In this document: positions 22,323 through 30,509 of the stretch, in pieces
Numbering within the stretch: the first letter of the stretch is position 1
Layout of the letters: every line of letters starts with the position of its first letter
DNA from: an uncultured Bacillota bacterium
GTDB lineage: Bacteria; Bacillota; Clostridia; Christensenellales; Borkfalkiaceae
Length of the DNA stretch: 33,639 nucleotides
Assembly (NCBI GenBank): GCA_949297575.1
Contig: CASFTB010000015.1
Span: forward strand, 1 to 33,639
Reading direction: 5' to 3'
Position numbers and translations under genes: made by a program
Notes under the pieces: generated by a model
What the model was told of the DNA's origin: nothing
Seen by the model: the letters and a program-made list of their open reading frames with translations, nothing else
The model's database searches: none

Positions 22323-23646
22323 GGTAAAAAAGGGCGTTCTCTGCTGTCTCGTCGCGGTGATGGCCGCATGTGCGGGGTTGTTTTCTTCCTGCGCATTGTT
22401 CGGATGGGAACCGTCGGTAGAAGATTATACGCCGGTCGGCACGCGGGAAGAACTGTTCGCGATGGAAGAGGACGGCTATTACCGTTTGACCGCCGATATC
22501 GATATGGGCGGGCAGACATGGACGCCGATCTCGCTGAAAGGGTTTGACGGCGGCGGGCATACCATCTCCGACTGTCAGATCATCGGCGCCGGCTTTTTCG
22601 TAGATATCGATACGCTCTCCAATGTTGCCTTCGATTCGGTCACCGTCCTCAACGGGTACTCCGTTGCGGTCGGAGGGCGAGCGGAGCAAATGGAAGGAGT
22701 GTCGGTCAAAAACAGTACCGTGACGGCTGCAGGTTCGGACGAGCTTATTAATAAGATCGGTTTAATCGCGGGATTCGTAAAAGGAGAGATCAAAAACTGC
22801 ACAGCGGAAGACAGCCGGCTGATTTGCAGTTCATTGGACGATTCTGCGTACATCGGCGGTATAGCCGGATGGAGTTCCGGAGGGGGAGAAAAAACGGGCT
22901 GTATTGCCAGAAATATAGACATTTATGCAGCAAATACAGGGTATAGCGATACCGATGATTTTCTGGTCGGCGGGCTGTTTGGCAAGGTCGATAACGGCGA
23001 AATAAGCGATTGTCTTGCCTCCGGGCTGACGATAGAAGCGGATGCGACGAAGTCGGGCGGCGTGAGCGTCGGAGGGATCGCGGGATACTTCGATGATTAT
23101 ACCTCTCTCAGCGGGTGCGCGTCTGTGGGCAATACCATCGCCGCCTCCGCAAAAAATTCGGTGCGCATGGGCGGCGTCGCAGGTATCTCGTACGCGGAAA
23201 CGACGGACTGCTATGCGTCGGGGAACACATTGGAATGCACGTCGTCGCTTTCTTCCTCTTCGAGTTGTTACATCGGCGGCTTTGTTGCCTCGGCGATGAA
23301 CAACGTGAAGTCGAGCTTTGCGGTAAACAATACGCTGCGCGGAAATGTCTCGGAGGACGAATACTACGTTGCGGGCTTTACGCCCAATATCCACGGGGCG
23401 ATACAAAACTGCGCCGTGGCGGAAAACGAGCTTGCGGGAGGTAATTCCGACGAGTTTGCGTTTGTGTCCAATATGATCTTCAATTGCTATATCACGGACA
23501 CGGCCAAGGGCGGGAACTGCAACGGACTGGAAGAGCTCTCCTCGCAGGACTGGTTCTCTCCTGACGAGATCACGCAGAAATTGCTGTTGGACGAAACTGT
23601 TTGGACGTTGAATGCAGGGGGATTTCCCGAAATCGTATTCGAATAA
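22315..23646 (+). CDS. GLUG-motif-like beta-helix lipoprotein
   Basis: 443 aa. Lipobox LFSSC at about residues 22-26. The domain begins with a pattern typical of GLUG/beta-helix surface proteins: YRLTADIDMGGQTWTPI then FDGGGHTISD. Repeats of the form xIGGIAGW, VGGLFGKVDNGEI, VGGIAGYFDDYTSLSGC, MGGVAGISYAETTDCYASGN and IGGFVASAMNNVKSSFAVNN follow at roughly 40-50 residue intervals, consistent with a right-handed solenoid. Ribosome binding site GGAGG; the ATG overlaps the preceding stop. It is a paralogue of the next gene. Such proteins are often adhesins or glycan-binding; no catalytic site seen. Confidence 0.85.
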   Translation: MSRVKKGVLCCLVAVMAACAGLFSSCALFGWEPSVEDYTPVGTREELFAMEEDGYYRLTADIDMGGQTWTPISLKGFDGGGHTISDCQIIGAGFFVDIDTLSNVAFDSVTVLNGYSVAVGGRAEQMEGVSVKNSTVTAAGSDELINKIGLIAGFVKGEIKNCTAEDSRLICSSLDDSAYIGGIAGWSSGGGEKTGCIARNIDIYAANTGYSDTDDFLVGGLFGKVDNGEISDCLASGLTIEADATKSGGVSVGGIAGYFDDYTSLSGCASVGNTIAASAKNSVRMGGVAGISYAETTDCYASGNTLECTSSLSSSSSCYIGGFVASAMNNVKSSFAVNNTLRGNVSEDEYYVAGFTPNIHGAIQNCAVAENELAGGNSDEFAFVSNMIFNCYITDTAKGGNCNGLEELSSQDWFSPDEITQKLLLDETVWTLNAGGFPEIVFE

Positions 23647-23658
23647 GGAGAAAAACGT

Positions 23659-25179
23659 ATGAAAAAAGTATTCGGCATTTTGGCGCTCTGCCTCATTCTC
23701 ACGTTGGCAGGCACGGCATTTTCGGGCTGCGGCCTGTTCGGTGACAGCACTCCGACCATAGAAGTTTCCACGGCGGAGGAGCTGAGGGGGGCAGAGGGGG
23801 CGAACGTCATCCTGAAAAACGACCTCGATCTGGAAGGAGGGATCTTTGAGCCCGTCTCCGTCGCAAGTTTTGACGGCGGCGGCCATACGATCTCCAATGC
23901 CGTTATCGTCGCCTCCGGCAGCAAGGAGCACGCATCTTTCTTCTCACGGGTAAAGAGCGGGGTGCGCGACGTGACGTTTGAAAATATCTCCGTCTCTTCC
24001 GAGGGTACGTCGTACGCGGCGATCGTCTGGGACGGGATGGAGCGCAGCGATGCGATGCCGCAGGGGGAAGAGATCGAGTTTGAAAACGTCCATATAAAGG
24101 ACTGCACCATCGAGTTCGTGCAGGGTACAAACGAAACGCGTACCTTTGTGGGCGGCATGGTCGGTTGGGGCGGCCTGGATTGGACGGGCACGCCCTCCCG
24201 CATCACCGACCGGCGCGAGCTTTCTTTTACCGGCTGCACGGTCGAAAACCTGACCGCGAATATCGACGGGTACGAGCCGTCGCAGGACGGGGCGTATAAC
24301 ATCGGGCCCGATCTGTATGTGGGCGGTCTGAGCGCCTGTGCCGACGGGATGGAAAATTGTTCCGTCCTCGACAGCAAAATTACAGTGCACTCGCATCAGC
24401 GGTACAGCGAGCCCTATGTGGGTGGACTGGTCGGATATCTGGAGGGCGGGGCGTCTGTTTCGGGCTGCCGCGTCTCCGGCAATACGATCGAGGCCTCCGC
24501 ACTGTATTACAGGCACATCTCTCTCGTCAATGCCTATGAGTGTTCGGACGTCTACCTCGGCGGTCTGTTCGCCGAAAGTGCGGCGGAGAGCGCGGTGAGC
24601 TATTGCAGCGTGGACGGCAATTCTTTGCAGGCAAATTCTGTCGGCGGTTATTATCTTGCCGGCATCGGCAGCTCGGTTTCTGCTACCGTCTCGCAGTGCG
24701 CGGTGGTAGAGAATACCTTTGTCGGCGTGGGCAGGCTGGACGGCGAGAATAAAAACGGCGACCCCTGGACGCGCAATATCGGCGGTATCTCTGCATCTTC
24801 TTCTGCCGTGACTTTCTCTTCTACGTTTACGTATGGGAACGATATGACGGCGACGCTCACGCTGGACGGAACTTCGAGCACCGATCCCACGGGGTCTGCA
24901 GTCGGTTTTTCCAAGACGACGGCAGACGCGGTATTCCTCAACTGCGCCACGGGCGCCAACACGATGGATGCAGGCTCAACCGATGAATTTGCAACGGCTG
25001 CGCTGAAGAATGCGACAAATTGTTACGTTACGAGCGAAACATATGGCAATGCGCAGGGCTTCGAGCTGATCTCCGAAACGGATTGGCTGTCGGAGGATTC
25101 CATATCGGAGTTGCTCAATCTCTCCGGCTCCCGCTGGCAGTATGCGCCGGGAGATATCCCCCGCCTGTCATTTTCCTGA
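23659..25179 (+). CDS. GLUG-motif-like beta-helix lipoprotein (paralogue)
   Basis: 506 aa. Signal peptide and lipobox AFSGC at about residues 20-24. It shares the opening with the preceding protein (NDLDLEGGIFEPV...FDGGGHTISNAVI) and carries similar solenoid repeats: FVGGMVGWGGLDW, YVGGLSACADGMENCSV, YVGGLVGYLEGGASVSGC, YLGGLFAESAAESAVSYC, YLAGIGSSVSATVSQC and NIGGISASSSAV. A tandem duplication followed by divergence is likely. Ribosome binding site GGAGA. Last gene of the lipoprotein operon, followed by a terminator. Confidence 0.85.
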   Translation: MKKVFGILALCLILTLAGTAFSGCGLFGDSTPTIEVSTAEELRGAEGANVILKNDLDLEGGIFEPVSVASFDGGGHTISNAVIVASGSKEHASFFSRVKSGVRDVTFENISVSSEGTSYAAIVWDGMERSDAMPQGEEIEFENVHIKDCTIEFVQGTNETRTFVGGMVGWGGLDWTGTPSRITDRRELSFTGCTVENLTANIDGYEPSQDGAYNIGPDLYVGGLSACADGMENCSVLDSKITVHSHQRYSEPYVGGLVGYLEGGASVSGCRVSGNTIEASALYYRHISLVNAYECSDVYLGGLFAESAAESAVSYCSVDGNSLQANSVGGYYLAGIGSSVSATVSQCAVVENTFVGVGRLDGENKNGDPWTRNIGGISASSSAVTFSSTFTYGNDMTATLTLDGTSSTDPTGSAVGFSKTTADAVFLNCATGANTMDAGSTDEFATAALKNATNCYVTSETYGNAQGFELISETDWLSEDSISELLNLSGSRWQYAPGDIPRLSFS

Positions 25180-25200
25180 ATCCCTGTAAAGAACATCGAT

Positions 25201-25236
25201 CCTGCGCGGGCGGCTTCATTGCCCGCGCAGGATTTT
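25201..25236 (+). terminator. Intrinsic terminator of the lipoprotein operon
   Basis: CCTGCGCGGGC (25201-25211) and GCCCGCGCAGG (25221-25231) pair perfectly, followed by ATTTTC. Confidence 0.75.
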
Positions 25237-25259
25237 CACACTTTATTCACGTTTTCCGG

Positions 25260-25288
25260 TTGACAAACGTCCGCTCTTTGACTATAAT
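25260..25288 (+). promoter_or_regulatory. Perfect promoter of the ATPase riboswitch transcript
   Basis: TTGACA (25260-25265), 17-nt spacer, TATAAT (25283-25288). The leader to the ATPase start is about 235 nt. Confidence 0.9.
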
Positions 25289-25303
25289 AAAGCTGTAAAC
25301 AGA

Positions 25304-25482
25304 ATATTCCCGTGGGGGAGTAGCCGGCGCGTTGTGCGCGGCGGGGTTCTTCATCTCGTGCCAAAGGGCACAGGGCTCCGCCTGAAACACGGCAAGACCC
25401 ATATACCGCGCCGCAAAGCGCGTATATGGCACAACTCCGCCCTTTTTCGAGCCATATATGCGCGGTGCATATATGGTTTTTT
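25304..25482 (+). promoter_or_regulatory. yybP-ykoY manganese riboswitch with terminator platform
   Basis: The aptamer shows both conserved loops of the Mn2+-sensing yybP-ykoY family: GGGGAGTAGC at 25315-25324 and GCAAGACC at 25392-25399, brought together by a P1 helix (TGGG 25313-25316 with CCCA 25398-25401). The expression platform has four complementary segments: A CCATATAC (25399-25406), B GCGCGTATATGGC (25418-25430), C GCCATATATGCGC (25451-25463) and D GCATATATGG (25467-25476), the last followed by T6. C-D is the terminator, B-C the antiterminator, A-B the anti-antiterminator. P1 formation would occupy the start of A, free B and switch the gene ON with ligand, as known for this family. 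Confidence 0.85.
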
Positions 25483-25530
25483 ATATATCTGCGCACGGTT
25501 GCGCAAAATCTATGGCAGGCAGGTCATTGT

Positions 25531-28197
25531 ATGGAGTATTACAATCAGACGTCGGACGAGGTACTTTCCCGCCTCGATACCGACAAAAACGCGGGTCTCA
25601 CCACGCTGAAGGCGCAGGAACACGCGGAAAAATACGGCAGGAACGAATTTACGCGCACCGGGCAGAAGTCGCTCCTGCGCCGCATCTGGGAGGCGTCGAC
25701 CGAGCCCATGCTCATCCTCCTTTTCTGCGCCTGGGCGATCACCATCGCCGTCAACATCGTCAACGCCGCGCAGGGCGGGCACTTCGACTGGGCGGAATGC
25801 GTCGGCATCCTCGTCGCCATCCTCATCTCGGTGGTGCTCACCGTCGTCATGGAGGGGCGCAGCGCCAAGGCCTTTGAAGAGCTCAACAAGATCAAAGAGG
25901 GCGTAGAGATCAAGGTCGTGCGCGACGGCATCGTGCAGTACATCCCCCAGCAGGAGCTGGTCGTGGGAGACATCGTGTACCTCGAAACGGGCAACAAGGT
26001 CGCGGCGGACGGCAGGCTGATCGAGAGCACCTCCCTCATGTGCGACGAATCCTCCCTCACCGGCGAATCCGCGCCCGTCGAAAAGGACGCCTCCGCCGTC
26101 TGCGGGGGCGAAAACACGCCCGTCGCCGAGCGCGTCAACATGGTGTATTCGGGCACCTTCGTTACAGGCGGAACGGGCAAAATGGTCGTCACCGACGTGG
26201 GCGACCTGACGCAGTTCGGGCTCATCGCCCGCGAGATCCAGGTCGGCGGCGAGGGACAGACCCCGCTGCAGGAGAAGATGGCGCGCCTCGGCAAGACCAT
26301 CACGGTCGTCGGCGCGGTGTTCGCGTCGCTCATCTTCATCATCCGGCTCGTGTACTGCCTCGTCGCGGAGCCGGTCACCTTCCAGGCCGTCAGCGCCGCC
26401 TTTATCGAGAGCATCGTGCTCATGGTCGCGGCGGTGCCGGAAGGGCTGCCGACCATCGTCGCCATCTCCCTTTCCATCAACATCGCGCGCATGGCGCGGC
26501 AGAACGCGCTCGTCAAAAAGATGGTCGCCTGCGAGACCATCGGCTGCATCAACGTCATCTGCTCGGATAAGACGGGCACCCTCACAGAAAACCGCATGAC
26601 CGTCGTGGATGTTTGGTCGGGCGGGCGGTTCGTCGACGTCTCCTCCCTCTCGGACGGGTACATGCTCTCCAACTTCTGCCTCAACAGCACCGCCGACCTG
26701 TACGAGGAGGAGAACGGCATCCGCTTCGTGGGCAACCCCACCGAGGGCGCGCTGCTCGTCTCCGCAAAGAAGTGCGGCATAGACTACGCCGCCCGCAGGG
26801 AGGCCGCCGACGTCTGCGACCTGTACCCCTTCTCCTCCGACGCAAAGAACATGACCGTCTGCGTGCGCGAGAGGGGCGGCTGCACCGTCTATACCAAGGG
26901 CAGCCCCGAAAAGATCCTTGCCCTGTGCAGAATGGAAGGGGAACAGCGGCGGCAGGTCGAGGAGGCGATCGTCGGGCTGCAAAAGCGCGCCCGCCGCGTG
27001 CTCGCCTTCGCACATAAAACGGCGGAAGGGCGCCCCGCCTCCCGCGAGGAGGCGGAAGAGGGCATGATCTTTGACGGCTTCGTCGGCATCGCCGACCCCC
27101 TGCGCGCCGAGGTCAGAGACGCCGTGCACGCCTGCAAGAGGGCGAACATCGAGGTCAAGATGCTCACCGGAGACAACATCGTCACCGCCACCGCCATCGC
27201 GGAAGAGCTCGGCCTGCTTGCGGGCGGCGGCATCGCCGTGGAGGCGTCCTATCTCGAGGGGCTGTCCGACGAAGAATTTTCCAAAGTGCTCCCCTCCGTG
27301 CGCGTCATCGCCAGGAGCACGCCTCTTTTGAAGATGCGCGTCGTCAAAGAGCTCAAGGCGGAGGGCAATGTGGTCGCCGTCACGGGAGACGGCATCAACG
27401 ACGCCCCCGCCCTCAAAAATGCGGACGTCGGCATCGCGATGGGCATCTCGGGCACCGAGGTCTCCAAAGAGGCGGCGGACATCGTCCTCCTCAACGACTC
27501 TTTCTCCACCATCGTCACCACCGTCAAGTGGGGCAGGGGCATCTATGAGAACTTCAAGCGATTCATCCAATTCCAGCTCACCGTCAACGTGGCGTCCGTG
27601 CTCATCGTCTTTTTGTGCACCGTCGTCGGGCTGTTCGTCGAGGGCTTCGAATCCCCCTTCTCCGCGCTCGACCTTTTGTGGATCAACATCATCATGGACG
27701 GCCCGCCCGCCCTCACGCTGGGGCTGGAACCCATCCGCGACGACCTCATGGCGCGCAGACCCACCGCGCGGGGGGAGAGCATCGTCTCCAAAGAGATGCT
27801 GCTGCGCATCGGCGTGAACGGCGTCTTCATGTGCGTCGTCTGCCTCGCAGAGCTGGGCTTCGACTTCCTCGGCTTCGGCGCCGCAAAGGTATCGACCGCG
27901 GTCTTCACGCTGTTCGTGCTCTTCCAGCTGTTCAACGCCTTCAACTGCCGCGAACTGGGAGACAGGAGCATCTTCCCCAATTTCTTTAAAAACAGGCTGA
28001 TGCTCGGGGCGTTCGTCATCGCCTTCGCGCTGCAGGTGCTCATCACCCAGTTCGGCGGGCAGGTGTTCGACACCGTCGCCCTGAACGCGCTCGACTGGCT
28101 CAAGCTCATCGGCATGGCACTGTCCGTCGTCGCTTTGGACGAGATCGTCAAACTTATCCGCCGCGCGGCGAAAAAACCGCGCGCCCGGGCGGCATAA
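25531..28197 (+). CDS. P2B (PMCA-type) cation-translocating P-type ATPase
   Basis: 888 aa. Full P-type set in order: actuator TGES (SSLTGESAPVEKD), PEGLP in M4, phosphorylation site CSDKTGTLTEN (Asp near residue 346), nucleotide-binding segment YTKGSPEKIL, and VTGDGINDAPALKNADVGIAMG. In M6 LWINIIMDGPPAL has the Asn/Asp pair with Met between, as in PMCA, and M5 (LTVNVASVL) lacks the Glu of the second SERCA calcium site, so one cation per cycle is expected. The manganese riboswitch upstream argues for Mn2+ (and/or Ca2+) export as its role. Start at 25531 (MEYYNQTSDEV) with AGGT upstream; an in-frame start at 25426 would translate through the riboswitch and is rejected. Confidence 0.95.
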   Translation: MEYYNQTSDEVLSRLDTDKNAGLTTLKAQEHAEKYGRNEFTRTGQKSLLRRIWEASTEPMLILLFCAWAITIAVNIVNAAQGGHFDWAECVGILVAILISVVLTVVMEGRSAKAFEELNKIKEGVEIKVVRDGIVQYIPQQELVVGDIVYLETGNKVAADGRLIESTSLMCDESSLTGESAPVEKDASAVCGGENTPVAERVNMVYSGTFVTGGTGKMVVTDVGDLTQFGLIAREIQVGGEGQTPLQEKMARLGKTITVVGAVFASLIFIIRLVYCLVAEPVTFQAVSAAFIESIVLMVAAVPEGLPTIVAISLSINIARMARQNALVKKMVACETIGCINVICSDKTGTLTENRMTVVDVWSGGRFVDVSSLSDGYMLSNFCLNSTADLYEEENGIRFVGNPTEGALLVSAKKCGIDYAARREAADVCDLYPFSSDAKNMTVCVRERGGCTVYTKGSPEKILALCRMEGEQRRQVEEAIVGLQKRARRVLAFAHKTAEGRPASREEAEEGMIFDGFVGIADPLRAEVRDAVHACKRANIEVKMLTGDNIVTATAIAEELGLLAGGGIAVEASYLEGLSDEEFSKVLPSVRVIARSTPLLKMRVVKELKAEGNVVAVTGDGINDAPALKNADVGIAMGISGTEVSKEAADIVLLNDSFSTIVTTVKWGRGIYENFKRFIQFQLTVNVASVLIVFLCTVVGLFVEGFESPFSALDLLWINIIMDGPPALTLGLEPIRDDLMARRPTARGESIVSKEMLLRIGVNGVFMCVVCLAELGFDFLGFGAAKVSTAVFTLFVLFQLFNAFNCRELGDRSIFPNFFKNRLMLGAFVIAFALQVLITQFGGQVFDTVALNALDWLKLIGMALSVVALDEIVKLIRRAAKKPRARAA

Positions 28198-28210
28198 CAG
28201 GATGTAGACG

Positions 28211-28246
28211 GCCGCCCTCCCGCAGGCAAGCGGGAGGGCGGCTTTG
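28211..28246 (+). terminator. Intrinsic terminator of the ATPase gene
   Basis: GCCGCCCTCCCGC (28211-28223) and GCGGGAGGGCGGC (28230-28242) pair perfectly, followed by TTTG. Between here and 28418 I see only GC-rich palindromes and a hairpin GCAGGG...CCCTGC (28380-28398), no gene. Confidence 0.75.
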
Positions 28247-28418
28247 TGCTCAAATCGAGCTCGTCCGATCTGTTTCGGGCAGGGGAAGGCGGATCGCACC
28301 GGATCCGGGGGCGGCGGCCGCCGCGGGGGATCTCTCCGGGGGCGTTTCCGTAAATAATTTTTGCGGGGCGTCCGTACTTGCAGGGCAAAAATCCCTGCGC
28401 GAAAAATCGGCAAAATCG

Positions 28419-28447
28419 TTGACGAAATACAGGTTTTATATTATAAT
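28419..28447 (+). promoter_or_regulatory. Promoter of the hydrogenase/phosphatase operon
   Basis: TTGACG (28419-28424), 17-nt spacer, TATAAT (28442-28447). Confidence 0.8.
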
Positions 28448-28450
28448 AAA

Positions 28451-28470
28451 ATCGATAATTTTTTATCGAT
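28451..28470. promoter_or_regulatory. Perfect inverted repeat at the transcription start
   Basis: ATCGATAA (28451-28458), TTTT, TTATCGAT (28463-28470). It spans the predicted start point (about 28454), so it fits an operator for a dimeric repressor or a 5' hairpin stabilising the mRNA. It does not match the Rex or FNR consensus that I know. Confidence 0.5.
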
Positions 28471-28541
28471 AGAGGGAGCCGCCCGCGGGGCGGCCGCCTC
28501 CGCCCGCGGGGCAAAAATACATATCGAGAGGTTTTACGGTC

Positions 28542-28790
28542 ATGGTACTCAAAGTGTGCGTGGGCAGTTCCTGCCATCTTCGCGGCTCTTACGACGTCAT
28601 CGAGGAGATGAAGCGCCTCATCAAAAAGTACGGCGTGGAGGACAAGGTGGATCTGCAGGCCACCTTCTGCGTCGGCAACTGCACCAACGGCGTCTCTGTC
28701 CTTGCCGACGAGGTGCTGCTCCATAACGCCAATAAGGACAACTGCGAGGAGCTCTTCCTCACGCAGGTATACCCGCTGCTGGGGAAGTGA
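28542..28790 (+). CDS. Thioredoxin-like [2Fe-2S] ferredoxin
   Basis: 82 aa. The four cluster cysteines C6, C11, C43 and C47 (CVGSSC...CVGNC) have the CX4C-CX3C pattern of thioredoxin-fold [2Fe-2S] proteins related to NuoE/HydC-type subunits. It probably passes electrons to the following hydrogenase homologue or senses redox state with it. First gene of the operon; GAGAGG lies about 10 nt upstream of the ATG. Its stop is 10 nt before the next start. Confidence 0.9.
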   Translation: MVLKVCVGSSCHLRGSYDVIEEMKRLIKKYGVEDKVDLQATFCVGNCTNGVSVLADEVLLHNANKDNCEELFLTQVYPLLGK

Positions 28791-28800
28791 GGGCGCCGCC

Positions 28801-30507
28801 ATGATCCAATATCTGGATTTCAAGGACGCCCGCTGCAAGGACTGTTACAAGTGCCTGCGCGAGTGCCCCGTCAAGGCGATCAAGGTGGTGGATCACCACG
28901 CAAAGATCATAGACAGCCGCTGCATCCTGTGCGGCCACTGCACGAAGGTCTGTCCGCAGAACGCCAAGAGCGTGCATTCCGAGCGGGCAGACGTCGAGCG
29001 CCTTTTAAAGGGCGGCAACGTCGTCGCGTCCGTTGCGCCCTCCTTCGTGTCCTCCTTCGACCTGCAGGATTTTTCGGTGATGAAGCTCGCCCTCGGGCGG
29101 CTGGGCTTTGCGGACGCGGAGGAAACGAGCATCGGCGCGCGTGAGGTCACGGCGCAGTACAAAAAACTGCTGGAGGGGGGAAAGTACAAAAACTTCATCA
29201 CTTCCTGCTGCCCGGCCGTCAACACGATGATCGAGCTGTACTATCCGAAGGCGCTTGCCTATCTCGCGCCCGTAGATACCCCCATGATCGCGCACGCGAA
29301 GATGATCCGCAAGCGCGACCCCAAGGCGAAGGTCGTGTTCATCGGCCCCTGCATCGCCAAAAAGCGGGAGGCGAAGGAAAGCGGCGTCGTAGACGGTGTG
29401 CTCACCTTCGAGGATCTCTCCGATATGTTCGCGGACGCGGGCATCGTGCTCTCGGAGATCGCGCGCATCCCCCTGCACGCGGAGGGGGGCGTCAACCGCG
29501 CCAAGTATTACCCCATCAGCCGCGGCATCATCAAATCCTTTGAAAATTATATCGACGGCTACGAGTTCGTCGCCGTAGACGGCGCAGAAAAGTGCAAGGA
29601 AGTGCTCGAAAACATCGAGAGCCTCTCCGGCATGTTCATCGAGATGAACAGCTGCGACTCCGCCTGCGTCAACGGGCCCTGTTCGCTCGCGCTCAAAGCG
29701 GGCGCGCTCAAAGCCAACGCGGATATCCGCAAATATGTGGGCAAGGATCTCGAAAAGAACGCCTCCGCCCCGTACACGCCCGCAGAGGGCATCGATTTCA
29801 CCTGCGTGCACGAGCGCAGGCGCACCGAAGACTTCATCCCCACCGACCGCCAGCTGGCAGAGATCCTCGCCAAGACGGGCAAGACCAAGCCCGAAGACAT
29901 GCTCAATTGCGGCGCCTGCGGCTACGATACCTGCCTCGAAAAGGCGTGGGCGGTCGCCAACGGCTACGCAAACATCGACATGTGCGTCCCGTACATGCGC
30001 GAGCGCGCCGAAAGCATGAGCTACGAGATCATCCAGACCAGCCCCAACGGCATCGTGCTGCTGGACAACGACCTCAACATTTTGGAGATCAACGGCAAGG
30101 CGCGCGAGCTTCTGGGCATCAAAGAGCGCGACCTCAAGGGGAAGGGCATCTTCCATTACTTCAACCCCACGGATTTCGTGCTCGCCCAGAACGACGGCAA
30201 AAACATCTACAACAAGAAGGTGTTCCTCGAAAAGACGGGCAGTTTCATCGAACTGACCATCATCGTCATGAAGGACAGGAAGGGCACGTACGCCGTGATG
30301 AAGGACATCACGCAGGAGACCAAGAGCGAAAAACAGCTGGATAAAGTCAAGCTGGAGACGCTTGCCACCACCGACGAGGTCATCAAAAAGCAGATGCGCG
30401 TCGCGCAGGAGATCGCCTCGCTGCTCGGCGAGACGACCGCGGAGACGAAGGTCGCCCTCCTCAAACTCAAAAAGACCATCCAGGGCGACGAGCCGGGGGC
30501 GAAGTAG
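28801..30507 (+). CDS. PAS-linked [FeFe]-hydrogenase homologue (sensory type)
   Basis: 568 aa. Domains: two [4Fe-4S] ferredoxin motifs (CKDCYKCLRECP and CILCGHCTKVCP, residues about 12-60); the hydrogenase H-cluster domain with L1 TSCCPAVN (about 134), L2 GPCIAKK (about 183) and L3 NSCDSACVNGP (about 283); an Fe-S domain LNCGACGYDTC...MC (about 369-398); a PAS domain (about 405-500); and a C-terminal helix. H-cluster cysteines are kept, but L1 lacks the usual Gly-Trp, L2 lacks Met, and L3 lacks the GGC motif. This combination is that of group C-like putative sensory hydrogenases, not bulk H2 producers. The next gene, a PP2C phosphatase, is the expected signalling output. Confidence 0.9.
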   Translation: MIQYLDFKDARCKDCYKCLRECPVKAIKVVDHHAKIIDSRCILCGHCTKVCPQNAKSVHSERADVERLLKGGNVVASVAPSFVSSFDLQDFSVMKLALGRLGFADAEETSIGAREVTAQYKKLLEGGKYKNFITSCCPAVNTMIELYYPKALAYLAPVDTPMIAHAKMIRKRDPKAKVVFIGPCIAKKREAKESGVVDGVLTFEDLSDMFADAGIVLSEIARIPLHAEGGVNRAKYYPISRGIIKSFENYIDGYEFVAVDGAEKCKEVLENIESLSGMFIEMNSCDSACVNGPCSLALKAGALKANADIRKYVGKDLEKNASAPYTPAEGIDFTCVHERRRTEDFIPTDRQLAEILAKTGKTKPEDMLNCGACGYDTCLEKAWAVANGYANIDMCVPYMRERAESMSYEIIQTSPNGIVLLDNDLNILEINGKARELLGIKERDLKGKGIFHYFNPTDFVLAQNDGKNIYNKKVFLEKTGSFIELTIIVMKDRKGTYAVMKDITQETKSEKQLDKVKLETLATTDEVIKKQMRVAQEIASLLGETTAETKVALLKLKKTIQGDEPGAK

Positions 30508-30509
30508 AG

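Noticed and set aside
25426..25530. N-terminal extension of the P-type ATPase by 35 codons
   Set aside because: It would be translated from within the riboswitch expression platform and adds no ATPase-like sequence.
25510..28413. A 967-codon open frame on the minus strand opposite the ATPase gene
   Set aside because: It mirrors the ATPase codons in a GC-rich genome, is full of Asp/His/Gly low-complexity sequence and has no ribosome binding site. It also crosses the riboswitch. An antisense shadow.
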